From: Synchiropus splendidus
Taxonomy: Eukaryota > Chordata > Actinopteri > Syngnathiformes > Callionymidae
Direction: 5' to 3'
NCBI RefSeq assembly: GCF_027744825.2
Contig: NC_071338.1
Span: 28,209,501 to 28,273,500 of the forward strand
DNA length: 64,000 nt
How positions within the stretch are numbered: position 1 is the first letter of the stretch; each line of letters starts with the position of its first letter. The notes beneath the pieces are model-generated. The model saw nothing but the letters and a program-made list of their open reading frames with translations, was not told the DNA's origin and ran no database searches. Both the position numbers and the translations under genes were made by a program. Of this stretch, positions 1 through 10,298 are shown piece by piece.

Positions 1-1138
1 CCCACGTTCTTACTGTCACGTAGCTGTTCTAATCCTCAACTCCCCTGCTTTCTTATGCTTGCTCCCTGTTTTTATCAGAAGTGTCAAGGAAAAGGTGGAA
101 AAATGGTGGATGGGTTTAAGGAGAGCAGCTGAGTATATCATCTGTTGATGCTTGGGAAGTTTAAAACGTATTTGTTGAGGCCAAACCAGGTCATTTCACC
201 GACTCTCTTTTAATAAAATACTCCATAGAGTTCACATTGTGTACAACGGGAAATGGTCCAAATTGTCTTCACGTATTCACTAGAATCTCAAATGCCGACT
301 GCTTCCGTCTCCACAGTGCAGCTGCGCTTCACTGCTGGGACGTTTCTTTCTCTTCCAAGACGACAAACACAGAGGGATGGAAGCGAGTCTGAGGAATGGA
401 GGTAGCGCAGAGACAAGATGGAAGAAAGCACTTATTTATGTCTCAGACTAGAGGTTGCATCACTCGCAGATGGTTGATCTATTTATACTCACAGAGCTTC
501 GGATAAAAATAAAATGTCGAACGACACGGTGAGTTTTCGTCTGACGTGTATGAACAGTTCAAGCCTGAATTGACTCCAGCTGTGTGCTCTTCCAAGTGCA
601 TGTTTACCCTGGTGTCTGTCAATATCCCTTGTCATGAAATAGATGTTAAGATTCTCTGCATGGAACAAGCGTTCCTTGACTCCCCCACAACCATGTGTGG
701 CATTGTAATGTCTGAATAATCCATACTCCATCTGCACTGGACGCTCAACAACTGAGCTGCGGTGTGGACCGCAGCAGCGTTTAACACATTAGCTCACACA
801 TTAGCTGACACATCGACTGTGACATTAACATAAAGGCAAGCAAAATAAAAGCACAAACCAAGATGTCACAGAGTTTATGTTTAGACAAAGCTTTCCCACC
901 TAGTGAAACACACAGACGGTGGAGGGCTGTGGATGGGTGCTGTATGAAAATGTCATCTAACGTCGGGAGCGTTGCAGGAGGGAGTTCATCACCAGCATGC
1001 AGGATGAGGCGTCACGTCATGAATAAAACATCGAGGAATTTTAGCTTCCCCTTATAAAAAGACACTACCGCCTTTAGACACTGAACCTGCTGCTTTAACA
1101 CACAGGCTGGGCCTTACATTCTCAAATACACATGCTTA
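1..1138. other. dbndd1 intron 3, left part
   Basis: This stretch lies between the third dbndd1 coding exon and the window edge. I looked on the minus strand for the expected C-terminal exon, which in the family continues with a Leu-His-Pro-Leu and a Ser-Pro-Ser-Trp motif, and did not find it. No repeat family or other exon was recognised. Confidence 0.5.
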
Positions 1139-1140
1139 TA

Positions 1141-1855
1141 CAGTGGTACCTCGGTTTTCGAATGTCCCAGAATTCAAACAAATCGGAGTTTGAACAAAAT
1201 TTTTGAGATGTTTTTGCTTCGGAATTCGAACGAAAATCCAGAACTCGAACGGCCCCCGACAAAAGCCGGAAATAACATGACACGCGGACCGATCAGCTGA
1301 CCCACGACGCGCTTTGTTATTGTGTATAACGCAGCCTCTGTATGCAGACGTGTCCCGTTAGCTCCATTTACTGACTGTTTTTTCTTCATATTGAGGTGTA
1401 AAACCTTTCCTGTCTCCACACTGGACCGTGGTAGAGTGTCACAGGGGAGGTGCTGGAGCGCTCATTCCAGGGTTTGATGTCCTGTTGTGGGCTGGAGCTG
1501 GGACAGGGATGAGGCGAGTCTGGGACAGAGCGTGACTTGGTTTATGACTTTGTCACAGCCAAACTGCACAGAAGCGCACATTCAGAGCTGGACACGCACC
1601 GGGCACCTCTTCACTTCTGGAGAGACGTCACTCACTCGGCAACCCCTCCCACATGCAGCGGCCACACACATAGAGGAACAGCGCCCCTGCAGCAGACACT
1701 CTACATTCACTCCTACAAAAGACTATTTTAAGGCTTGGAACGCATTATTTCTTTTTCCATTCATTGTAATGGGAAAAATCCATTCAGATTTCGAACATTT
1801 CGCTTCTCGAACGGCCGTCTGGAACGGATTGTGGTCGAGAACCGAGGTACCACTG
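1141..1855. mobile_element. Non-autonomous DNA transposon, pogo/Tigger-like ends
   Basis: The element begins CAGTGGTACCTCGGTT (1141-1156) and ends with its exact reverse complement (1840-1855), giving perfect 16-bp terminal inverted repeats 715 bp apart. Both subterminal regions carry the word TCGAAC repeatedly. The left flank is TA, as expected for a Tc1/mariner-pogo insertion; the right flank reads TC, so the target duplication is imperfect or mutated. The two ORFs inside show no transposase similarity that I recognise, so the copy is treated as non-autonomous. Assignment to pogo rather than hAT rests on the TA flank and recall of related termini. Confidence 0.75.
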
Positions 1856-2221
1856 TCTCGTCTCAAAGGGACGCAGTGACAGTGATAGCACTTGGGTTTG
1901 AGTTCACGTGTTGAAATGCAGCAGCTAGTGTGTTTCGGTTTGTTTAAGATGCTTTAAATGCTTTGTGTTTTTTTTTTTTTGATCAGTTGAAACCAGATTA
2001 GAGTCGGCCATTTCGGTCGTTCTTGTAGCTCTTTCTGTGTCAAACAGTATGTTTTCAGCGAGACAGTGACTTTGTAAAGTTAACATGACTTGGTGAATAA
2101 AAACATGTACATTTTTATTTTGATGACATGCAGGATAAATGTGAGCATTTTTTGGTATCAGGGTAACCGTTGCATTCATCTGTATTGACCGAGTAGTTTA
2201 GTAGTTCAGTTGTAACGTTAC

Positions 2222-2359
2222 CTGCCGGAGAGTCATTGTGGTTCTCTTCATCTGAGTCAGCAAAAACTTCAGCCAGCTCCTGGTCTGACATGTCGGTCAA
2301 CTCGGTCAGATCCAAGAGGTCAAAGTGCACTTCCAGAGAGGACACGCTGCTCAGTGGCT
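2222..2359 (-). CDS. dbndd1: dbndd1 coding exon 3 (dysbindin core)
   Basis: The acceptor TCACTTAG lies upstream and the donor GCAG/GTAACG follows; the exon is 138 nt, phase 1 to phase 1. It encodes the diagnostic acidic helix-forming segment ending in FADSDEEN. The first codon is completed by the C that ends exon 2, giving Gln-Pro as in the human protein. Confidence 0.92.
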
Positions 2360-5300
2360 CTAAGTGATAGAAAGAGAGAACAAAATTACAATTCAGTGAA
2401 CGTCTCATACGTTGGTCATTGGTTACAGTTTTTAATATTTAATTGTGTTACCATTTTAGATATCACAAGGAGGGACAGGTGTTGGTTGGATATCATACAT
2501 TTGTTTGTCTAGTTCTGCATGTTTTTTTTCCAAGAAGACCCATCCTGACTGTTGGCATTTTACCATTTTGAGAAAATACACTTTTTATCAACCTTTATTT
2601 ATCAGGCAATTTATACTTGAGATGCAGCTCAAAGCTATGTCCACATGCCCAGTGGTGAACATCTAAGTGAAAGAAGGGGGAAATATATTGGGACACAACG
2701 GCACTTAATTACAAGGTGTTTTTACAATTATTTTTATTTTTTTATTTTTATTATTTTCATATTTTTTGCTACAGGAAATCCTGATTATATGACTGTTACT
2801 GTTAATAATTGGAATTCTAAAAAGAAATTAAATATAAAGGCCTAAAAACAAATCTAAAACTTATATATAAAACAAGTACTGAATGATGAAAAAAAAACTA
2901 CAATGTCTTCTGGGCCGCATAAATACAAGCCGCATGTGGCCCACAGGCCATACTTTGCCCACCTCTGATCGAATGGTAACTGAATTTTTGGACTGAGAAC
3001 GCAGAGTTCACACTTTAGTAGAATATGTATGAACCAAACACAGTCAACACTTCAAATGTAAATCTGCCTGAAAATGCAACTGCAACGAAGGCTGTCACAT
3101 TTGCGTCATTCTGTTGTCATGGTGATCTATATATATATATATATTTGGTTTCATCTCAGCTGTGGATAGATGCCTGTCTGATAGACAGATCAGTGGCTTT
3201 TTAACTGTGAATGCACTGACTGAAAATGAAGATTTCTGTATATTTGGAGATCTGAAGTGGAGATGAAGTTCGCCGTATCAAGGAGAGGAGAAATGAAGAT
3301 GCTGATGTGGCCAGAATGATCAGCTTCAGCATTTTTTGGTTGAATCCACTAGTGCTGTTCTTTTCATCCACCCTTCTGCTCACGTATCCCCCCACCCCCC
3401 ACCCCATGTCTGTCTCCCTCCTCCCACACACTTCCTCCTTAAATAATTGATTTATCTGCTCTTTCTGCCAGACAGACGCTGAAACAACTGCCTCCACCTT
3501 TTAGACAGGATTCACAGGACTAAAGAGAGGACGCTTTACCCGATGTTGACTTTTGGGCAGAGCAGTAACAACATAAACATTAGCATCTGGTCATCGAGTT
3601 TTTAAGTTGTTCTTTCTGAGTGGTTCTATTAACCGTAGTTAAGTGGAAACCTGTTAGTGTGAGTGACAGTGGGGTCTCTCGAGTCTTTCCAGAGACAGTC
3701 CAGAAGTAATAAAGAAGTTCTTCCAGGCATCAGTCTCACAGGTAGAGCTGCTGCTCCTGCTGACCAAACCATGCCTGTGCTGGCATCACAACAAGTCGAG
3801 CTAGAGCAGTGTTTTTCAACCTTTTTCAAGTCATAACACCCTTGCTTCATTGAAAAAAATCCTGAGGCTCACCACCAAAGGAACCTTGGCCAAAGCGCAC
3901 TTGTGCTTAAAGTCCTGTAGAAAATCCCTATTCGTTTGTGAAAAACTGTAGCTACTGACACTCTTTATTTGTTTAAAAAAGAGTGGGCAATATGGCAAAA
4001 TATATCAGGATTTATTTATTTACTTATTTTAAATAACAGTCGCGATTTTATCGCTTCTCTTTTTTGTATGATTTAATGTAGTTTTGAGTTTCCAAACAAA
4101 TCCATGAGTATCAATAAAGTTTTGCAATGAGACGTCACGTTAGCCGTTAGCTCTGTTAGCTCTGCAGTGCAGACAGTCTTTGGTGTTGTGGGTCTGACAA
4201 GGATCCCTCCCTCCATGGCTCTGTGGTGAAAGTGTGTGGTCAAGTTAGAGGCACATCAGGTTTAAAAACAGCTGGAGGTTGCGCATGTGAGCGGCTTCTT
4301 GGCTGCGAGTGTGTGGGAAGAGGAGCGCCGCGCACCACAGCAGCGCTGCTCTGACTGATGGACAGATCAGCGATCAACACACTGGAGCTTTACAGTAGAG
4401 TGGATAGAAAGAATCTCAGTGAATCCATGTGATCTCCTCACCTTGGTTGCTCCTCAACACCTTCTAATTGTCATGATTTAATGTCATCATATCGCCCACC
4501 TCTATCTCCGGACACCTGAGGTGAAATTGGATCATTTTCCCACGGCACACCTGACACTCTCTCGTGGCTCGCTAGTGTGTCGCGGGACCCCGGTTGGAAA
4601 AGAACATCTTCATTTGGTCATAAGGCAGATTATATTTTTGTGTTATGAGCATCCACTTTTGTCTTTTCTTCTACTCTTCTTCTGTGTAAAGTTGAGATAA
4701 AAAAACAATGGTTGTCATTGGGCGAGAGGAAGGAAAACACCCTGGACAGGTCGCCAGTCCAGCGCAGGGGGAACGCACACCTGGGGACATTTTTAGAGTG
4801 TCCAAGTAACCTAGTGAGCATGTCTTTGGGAGGAAACCAGAGTGCCCGGAGGAAACCCTTGCAGGAACAGGGAGAACATGCAAACTGCACCCAGGAAGGT
4901 CCAGAGCCGGATTCACACCCTGAACCTTCCTGCCGAGAGGCTGCAGTGTTCACTATTGCTCCACTGTTCCACCACTCCTCAGTTTTGAGACTGCTAAAAG
5001 AGAGACTGAGCCATTTCTCATGAGAGGGGTCTGACCTCAGGGCTGAGGAGAGTCTTCTTCTTTATTGGAGAACAGTCAGCTACATTAAGAAAACATGATG
5101 GATGAATGGCTCTATTTCCATTTCACTTTGTATGGCCTTCACCGTCTTCATTACAGTGCGGTCAACATTTCTTCTTACATTTACAACAGATTGAAAAAGA
5201 CTTTCTTGCAACAGTTTCTCCCCATTATTCCTACTTTCCCTGACAGTTATTATGCATAGCTGTGTGTATGTTTGTGTGAGGTCCTTCATGTTGTGCTGTG

Positions 5301-8300
5301 TTACTGTCAGTTACTTCAGCTCTTTGAAGTCTCAGATATATTTTCTTGAAAAAGCTCATGTTGTTTACGTTTTGTCCGAGAGTTCCGCATTTTCACTCCC
5401 ACTATTGCAGTGCACATCTGTCCTAGCATACGGCTGGTAGACGTTCCCTGTCCTTCTCTGCTCCTCCTCCTCTTCTGATCTGATAGCAGCCCATTTCTGG
5501 CTCTGAACATGACCGGCAGTGTTTGTCTCTCTGGCACTCTGGATGTGCTCTATAATCTGCCTTATATATATTATTCAAATGGCCTTTTTCTGTAATACTT
5601 TGGTAGCTGTGGGAGTATCTCAAGCCTCATTCAAGTAGAATTTGTTCACTGTACAAAGTTGTCTCGAGGACTTCATTCTGATGTTTGTTCATAACGGAGG
5701 ATGACAGACCATAATCACTGGTGATAAACTGAAGGGAGCAGGGTGGACTTGTGCTGGGTGTTACGAGAAAAGAACAGAGCGCAGTCGCATACCATGGATG
5801 TTGAATAATGTGCTGAGGTTCCTTCTGAGGTCACGAAAGCCACAGGCGTCCACTTGTGCTACACACTGGGCAAAAAAGAGCTCAGCCAGTGGAGCAAATA
5901 AAAGCAGCCCTGTCAGTGAACTCCACAATGTCACACTGATGCACAGTCACGGCTTTCAAGACAGTGGAGCAAGTGTTGGTCTAGACTATTTTATATAGAA
6001 CAGACCAGTCCAAGTAAAACTGTCGCTGGTGACCTGGAATAATGTTAGTGATTTGTGAGCAGCACTTTTGGATGAACCTTAACACTCACCGCAGACATGA
6101 AAACATGCAACAGGAACAAGTAGAATGTTTACAATCGCGCTGTCAGTCTGCTCTCCTTCTGTTAGAACCAACGTTTACTCACGTCTCTTCTCGACTATGG
6201 GCAGCAGACTGGCGGTGTGTCCAGAGAGAGCGCCCTCCTCCAACAACTCCTGAGACAGGTCACCTGAGGTGGAGGGCTTCAGCAGCTTCTTCATGTCTTT
6301 GTTGGGCTCTTGCATGAGGGACAGACAGTGTGAGCAACAAGGAAAGGTGCAAGAGAAAATGCAAAGTATTTCATATTATAAGACAATATTTTGTTCACCA
6401 ATACACCAGCCATATACCCCCGATTTGATTTGCTTTTTAAAAGGGAAATAAACATAGTTATCAAAAAAGATTTTGAACATAATGACACATATCAAATGCT
6501 ATTTATTGAATGTTTTCTATATCACGCTTTTGAGTTTACTCGTACTTTGAGAACCACTGTTCTAGTACATTAACATGGGATACTTTTATTGTGTATTTGT
6601 GTTTAGCATTAAGCAGCATGACCACGAATGTTTGAATGATAAATAAAATAATGAAATATTGAAATAATCTCTCAATGCCCAGCTTCAGCAACACAATGAG
6701 CACGTCTAACTCTGGGGTCATAGTTCTCAACAGGTTTCAGCATCCTGGAGGTGGAACCTGCAGAACTTATTGCAAGGAGACCACAGGATAAAGCAAAGGA
6801 AGTTGACTTAAGAATGAAGTTCTACCCTTTCGAAACACTCATTGCCACTGTTAAACCTTATAAGTTGGCCCCAGAACACTCTCCACAAGAGCTGCCTTTC
6901 AAATCGCTAGCTTCAGTTGTTCCGCCATTAAACCACAAAAAAAAGTCATTTTGAAGTGATAGATTTTCCACAGGAGCGATGTTTTTCACATCAGACGTTG
7001 ACAGCCCGACCGTATCCTGATGGATTACAATGTAGCGCTCGCCATTATTACAGAAATATTGATCCACGAGACCCGACTTGTCTCACGAACCCTTTGTTGT
7101 TATGAGCGCTCACAGCATGGTCTCAGTTATAGTCAGCAGACGCTTATTACTCAACTTCACACCATCGATGGAATGAACATGGAGTACAGCATGACTCAGT
7201 GTGTCCTATAATAAGGTGATACATCGCAGTCAAGTGAAATGCTTAAATTTGACTCTTAACTTTCGTCCTGGTAATTTATGTAACCTTTGTGTTCCCTGAA
7301 CGCCACATTCACGTCTCAATGGTCTTAAAGTCTATTAGGCTAAACGGGTGATTTGTCCTTCCAGAACGCCTCATGAGGAGTCAAAGGCAGCTCCTTGTAA
7401 AGAAGTGAGAAAAGGTAACTGTTGCTGAGGGTTTGGTTATAAATATCCAGCGTCAGGCAATTAGAATCTCATATCTATAGCTACAATTCACCACACAATG
7501 ATTAGTAATTCATGGATTTGCATAATGAATCCTCCATTAATTATTGAAAGACTCTGCCGTGGCTCTGGGCGTGTGATGTCACAACTATTTAACTAATATT
7601 GTCACACATTCTTCGAGATTTGATATCAAATCTGAGTGTGTGTATGTGGTCTATTTTGTCCGTGAGTAAGAATGTTGAGGTGATAGTATCCACTCTCAGT
7701 ACATCCATCCTCAACTGCCTATCCATTGCTGGGTCGCGGGGGCAGCAGCTTCAAAAGGTTGTGCCAAACACCCTTCTCCCGGGGCAACATCCACCAGCTC
7801 AGACTGAGGGATCCCGAGATGCTCCCAGGCCACTGGAGAGGTATTATCCCCCCACCTGGTCCTGGGTCGACCACTCAGTCTCCTCAAAGAGAGGCATCCA
7901 GGGGGCATCCTCAAGAGATGCCCAAACCACCCCAGCTAACTCCTCTCAACGCGGAGAAGTAGCGGCTCTACTTCAAGTCTCTTCCCGAGTGACAGAACTC
8001 CTCACCTTATCTCTAAGGGAGACACCAACCACCCGTTGCAGAAAACTCATTTCAGACACTCTGATCCAGGTTCTCCCTTCTTTTTTTCATAGGTGAAAGT
8101 CGAGATGTAGATTGATCGGAGCTTTGCCTCTTGGCTCAACTCTCTTTTACACGCAACAGTGCGGAAGAGCAGTCCCACCCCTGCTGCACAGATTCGCCAA
8201 CCTATCTCCCTTACTCCATCTCTCGAGAACAAGACCCCAAGATACTTAAACTTCTCCACTTGAGGCAGGGACTCATTCCAATCTATCCTCTTTTGGTTGA

Positions 8301-10298
8301 GAATCATGGGCTCGGACAGATGCAAAGCGATCCAGAGTGAGCTGAAGGTCACACTGTGATGAAGCCATGAGAAGCATATCCTCTGCAAATAGCAGCGACT
8401 GGATCCTCAGGCCACCAAGACCTCTCAGTGTGTAACAAGTAATATTGTGGTCAAAACAAAGAGATTAGATTGCCCCTAGTTTAACATCATGACACACCAC
8501 ACCTGTGCTGTTATATTGATATCGAACCGATAAACATTAGCCAGTAAACAGTCCTCTATTTATTTGTTTTTTATTTCTTTACATTTTGGACGACTCTTCT
8601 ACGACTAACTTTTTGATTATTAACTTCTCTCCCGTGATGGACTTGAAAACTCAAGAACCACCTGCTGAACTGGCTGTGTGGTGACTTGCAACACGCCTCT
8701 GCCAAAACGCAAAAAAAATAGATAAATAAAGAAAAAATAATTGCACATACGGACGCTAATCCGACAGTTCCCAATCTGTCCTCTATGATTCAGAGGAACA
8801 GATGGAGAGCTGCAGAGCAGCAGGATGAGAAGAGCTTACAGCATTTCAACCTAACTTCTCAACTGAACTTGGAGGACGATTGACTTTGATCCAATTCATT
8901 CAGTCTTGATTTGTCAGTTCTGAAGGAAATCTGTATGTTTTTGGTGGAGCCCTGAGCTATGGAACACTTACTATTATTTTATTATTATATATTATTGATT
9001 TTTGGTTTCTCGTGTTTGTAAGAAACGTGTAAAGTCACTGCAGAACAAATCTACCTGAAGGTATGAACGTTGTAACCTGAAGCTGATCACATTTTATCAT
9101 CCATTTGTAGAGTTCAGCATGAAGGTTGCAGCTACAGCCTTAATATTTAAAATATGGCTACCACATATAGCGAAGAACGAAGGCCACTAAGGTCATGTAC
9201 AGTCCATGAAGGAAGATTTTGTTAAGCTAGACTTTATTCATTGTCAGTTCTGACTGACACAACTGACAGCTGACATAAGTTCACAGTGTTAAATATTATT
9301 TTGTGCCTGTTCATTTATCAAATACACAAGAAAATCTATAAAAAATAAACTAGAAAAATCACTGAAGGGTGACAAACACCGTTGGTGTGACATCCACTGA
9401 GGATTATTGTCAGTATTGTATGTGTTGTAGAGTTATTCAAAACAAAGTAAGTGCACACAAGGTATGAGCTCAACAACAGCAATGTCATCAACCAACAAAT
9501 AAAGTCAAATAAAACACCACACATATTCAGTTTGTCATTGTGCAGTGACACTGTAGCTCTATATACTGATCTGCATGAGACATCCAGGGTGGTTGGAATA
9601 CACAGTGAGAATCTGAAGTGTCGGATTAAATAGAAGAGTGTCTGAATGAAGTCAGCAATTTGATCAGTAACAGCGTTGCTGACTGCATTCACTCTGTGCT
9701 GCCTGGATGGATCCATGGGGCATGTTCCATAGGTGTTGTGTATCGATCTGGATTTGAATAGCCCACCAGTCTTTAGTCTTAAGGCAGTGTGAGGGAGCAT
9801 TTGTTCTGGTTTACATTGAAGACTTCCAAGATGAAACAGGGTGCGTGGAAAAGGACCCTGAACGTACCCCTGCCTTTCACTCATTGGACTGAGGTGCAAC
9901 CTTGGATGCAATGTTCTACGTGGAACTCTGGAAGTGCTACAGTGGCTGCAGTCGGTCCAGATGTCATTCACAATATTCATGACTTGTTCATGCCGAGCCA
10001 CACCTTCATCTCCGTCTTCAAACTGAACACGCAATTCTTCGTATGAAACCATTCTAATTTTTGTACGAAGAAGATATATTGTTGAAACCAAACAACAAAC
10101 TACAACAATAACTCTTCACTAACTATATGTATCATGGTCCTGCTTCACTTCAGTCATGCAGGAAGTGTCTGCATGAGCAGTTTTCCAACAGAATCGCTGC
10201 TCGGGCGTGCAACAGACAAAAGACAACAGTGGAGTGTGGCCGAAAAAGAGCAAAAGGACGGTCTTACCTGGGCTCCCTGCCCCACCCTGAGCCTCCAT
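2222..10298 (-). CDS. dbndd1: Dysbindin domain-containing protein 1, 5' part of gene (C-terminal exon outside window)
   Basis: This is a spliced minus-strand gene. Coding exons are 10268-10298 (residues 1-10), 6183-6308 (11-52) and 2222-2359 (53-98). All junctions are phase 1 and join in frame, which supports the model. The product starts [10 protein letters not shown] and then carries the family signature [16 protein letters not shown] (54-69) and [18 protein letters not shown] (70-87), which I recognise as the core of DBNDD1, the small paralogue related to the dysbindin (DTNBP1) C-terminus. DBNDD proteins are short, acidic, non-enzymatic and poorly characterised; the paralogue DBNDD2 is reported to bind casein kinase 1. 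Human DBNDD1 is about 158 residues, so roughly 60 C-terminal residues are missing beyond the left edge. It is divergent from mthfsd. The start was chosen because it is the first in-frame ATG and is followed by a consensus donor. Confidence 0.88.
2925..2967. mobile_element. Right end of a degenerate hAT-like element
   Basis: The segment contains GCATGTGGCCCACAGGCC followed by TTTGCCCACCTCTG, resembling the widespread vertebrate hAT terminus whose reverse complement begins CAGAGGTGGGCAAA. The matching left end and an 8-bp target duplication were not found, so the limits of the element are unknown. Confidence 0.5.
3128..3145. repeat. (TA)n microsatellite
   Basis: A short uninterrupted TA dinucleotide run within dbndd1 intron 2. 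Confidence 0.9.
3807..4606. mobile_element. Non-autonomous hAT-like (Charlie-type) element
   Basis: The left end reads CAGTGTTTTTCAACC (from 3807) and the right end carries the near reverse complement GGTTGGAAAAGAAC (about 4592-4605). Subterminal text about caccaccaaagg on the left and CGGCACACCTGACACTCTC on the right is typical of this transposon type. No clear 8-bp duplication is seen and no transposase is encoded. Confidence 0.6.
4700..4975 (+). repeat. Teleost interspersed repeat (LINE 3' tail-like), copy 1
   Basis: The text CACCCTGGACAGGTCGCCAG, then GAGGAAACCC and GGGAGAACATGCAAACTGC, is a very common fish interspersed repeat that I associate with L2-type LINE 3' regions. Related copies lie at 33030-33170 (same orientation, decayed) and 52460-52640 (opposite orientation). 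Family assignment is from recall; the repeat relationship between copies is visible. Confidence 0.65.
4976..6182. other. dbndd1 intron 2, right part
   Basis: I see no exon, recognised repeat or structured element in this stretch. The small ORFs here have no codon or similarity signal. Confidence 0.4.
6183..6308 (-). CDS. dbndd1: dbndd1 coding exon 2
   Basis: The exon is 126 nt (42 codons), phase 1 to phase 1. A long pyrimidine tract precedes the acceptor CATGCAAG and the donor is AGAC/GTGAGT. It encodes residues 11-52, beginning [11 protein letters not shown] and ending LLPIVEKR, equivalent to the human segment that ends in GLLQVTERR just before the shared QPLSSVSS. An ATG at 6313-6315 could be misread as a start, but it falls in the acceptor region. 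Confidence 0.88.
6546..6561. mobile_element. hAT-like terminus fragment
   Basis: The word TTTGAGAACCACTG matches the common hAT-Charlie end (reverse complement CAGTGGTTCTCAAA). Only this end was found, so the extent is unknown and the call is tentative. Confidence 0.35.
7705..8440 (-). mobile_element. Non-LTR retrotransposon (LINE) fragment, C-terminal reverse-transcriptase part
   Basis: Minus-strand translation, broken by frameshifts, gives [15 protein letters not shown] and [18 protein letters not shown] from 8080-8290, then [19 protein letters not shown] and [14 protein letters not shown] from 7711-7914. These are the standard C-terminal motifs of fish LINE polymerases (the YLGV, KLxxY and GRPxxRW segments). 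The clade (Rex1/CR1-like or another) is uncertain. The fragment is dead, 5'-truncated and in the same orientation as dbndd1. Confidence 0.8.
8441..9335. other. dbndd1 intron 1, no recognised content
   Basis: This is AT-rich, apparently unique sequence between the LINE remnant and the 9336-10091 ORF. I see no exon or repeat. Confidence 0.4.
9336..10091 (-). CDS. Unidentified 251-codon open reading frame in dbndd1 intron 1
   Basis: An uninterrupted minus-strand frame of 251 codons begins with ATG at 10091. Residues about 14-50 look coding, hydrophilic and acidic ([20 protein letters not shown], then NDIWTDC), the middle is basic with many Cys and His, and residues about 200-251 are hydrophobic ([18 protein letters not shown]). 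I do not recognise the family. It could be a remnant of a transposon-borne protein, a retrocopied exon or a chance ORF. It shares strand with dbndd1 and lies 177 bp from exon 1 of that gene, but no splice signals tie it to dbndd1. No catalytic motif is visible. Confidence 0.3.
   Translation of the reverse strand: MVSTIYLLRTKIRMVSYEELRVQFEDGDEGVARHEQVMNIVNDIWTDCSHCSTSRVPRRTLHPRLHLSPMSERQGYVQGPFPRTLFHLGSLQCKPEQMLPHTALRLKTGGLFKSRSIHNTYGTCPMDPSRQHRVNAVSNAVTDQIADFIQTLFYLIRHFRFSLCIPTTLDVSCRSVYRATVSLHNDKLNMCGVLFDFICWLMTLLLLSSYLVCTYFVLNNSTTHTILTIILSGCHTNGVCHPSVIFLVYFL
10268..10298 (-). CDS. dbndd1: dbndd1 coding exon 1
   Basis: This tiny exon encodes ten codons plus one base: ATG then EAQGGAGSP, ending CCCAG/GTAAGA, a consensus donor. 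Joined to exon 2 it keeps frame and yields Glu-Pro at the junction. The ATG has G at +4 and no upstream in-frame ATG before a stop. The exon is too short to be found by ORF length; it was identified from the donor, the phase and the likeness to the human start (MEPPEGAG). Confidence 0.8.

Larger units (their letters stand above)
2360..6182. other. dbndd1 intron 2
   Basis: This 3.8-kb intron is largely built from mobile DNA: a hAT-like right end near 2925-2967, a TA microsatellite at 3128-3145, a hAT-like element at 3807-4606 and a LINE-tail-like repeat at 4700-4975. From 4976 to 6182 I see no further repeat or exon. Confidence 0.6.
6309..10267. other. dbndd1 intron 1
   Basis: This 4-kb intron holds a hAT-like terminus at 6546-6561, an antisense LINE remnant at 7705-8440 and the unexplained ORF at 9336-10091. 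The stretches 6562-7704 and 8441-9335 show nothing I recognise. Confidence 0.55.

Noticed and set aside
300..480. Possible C-terminal dbndd1 exon on the minus strand
   Set aside because: A weak RYLHSSDS-like match was seen, but there is no acceptor, the frame stops early and the expected Ser-Pro-Ser-Trp motif is absent.
1487..1879. 130-codon ORF
   Set aside because: It lies almost wholly inside the pogo-like transposon and has no transposase motif.
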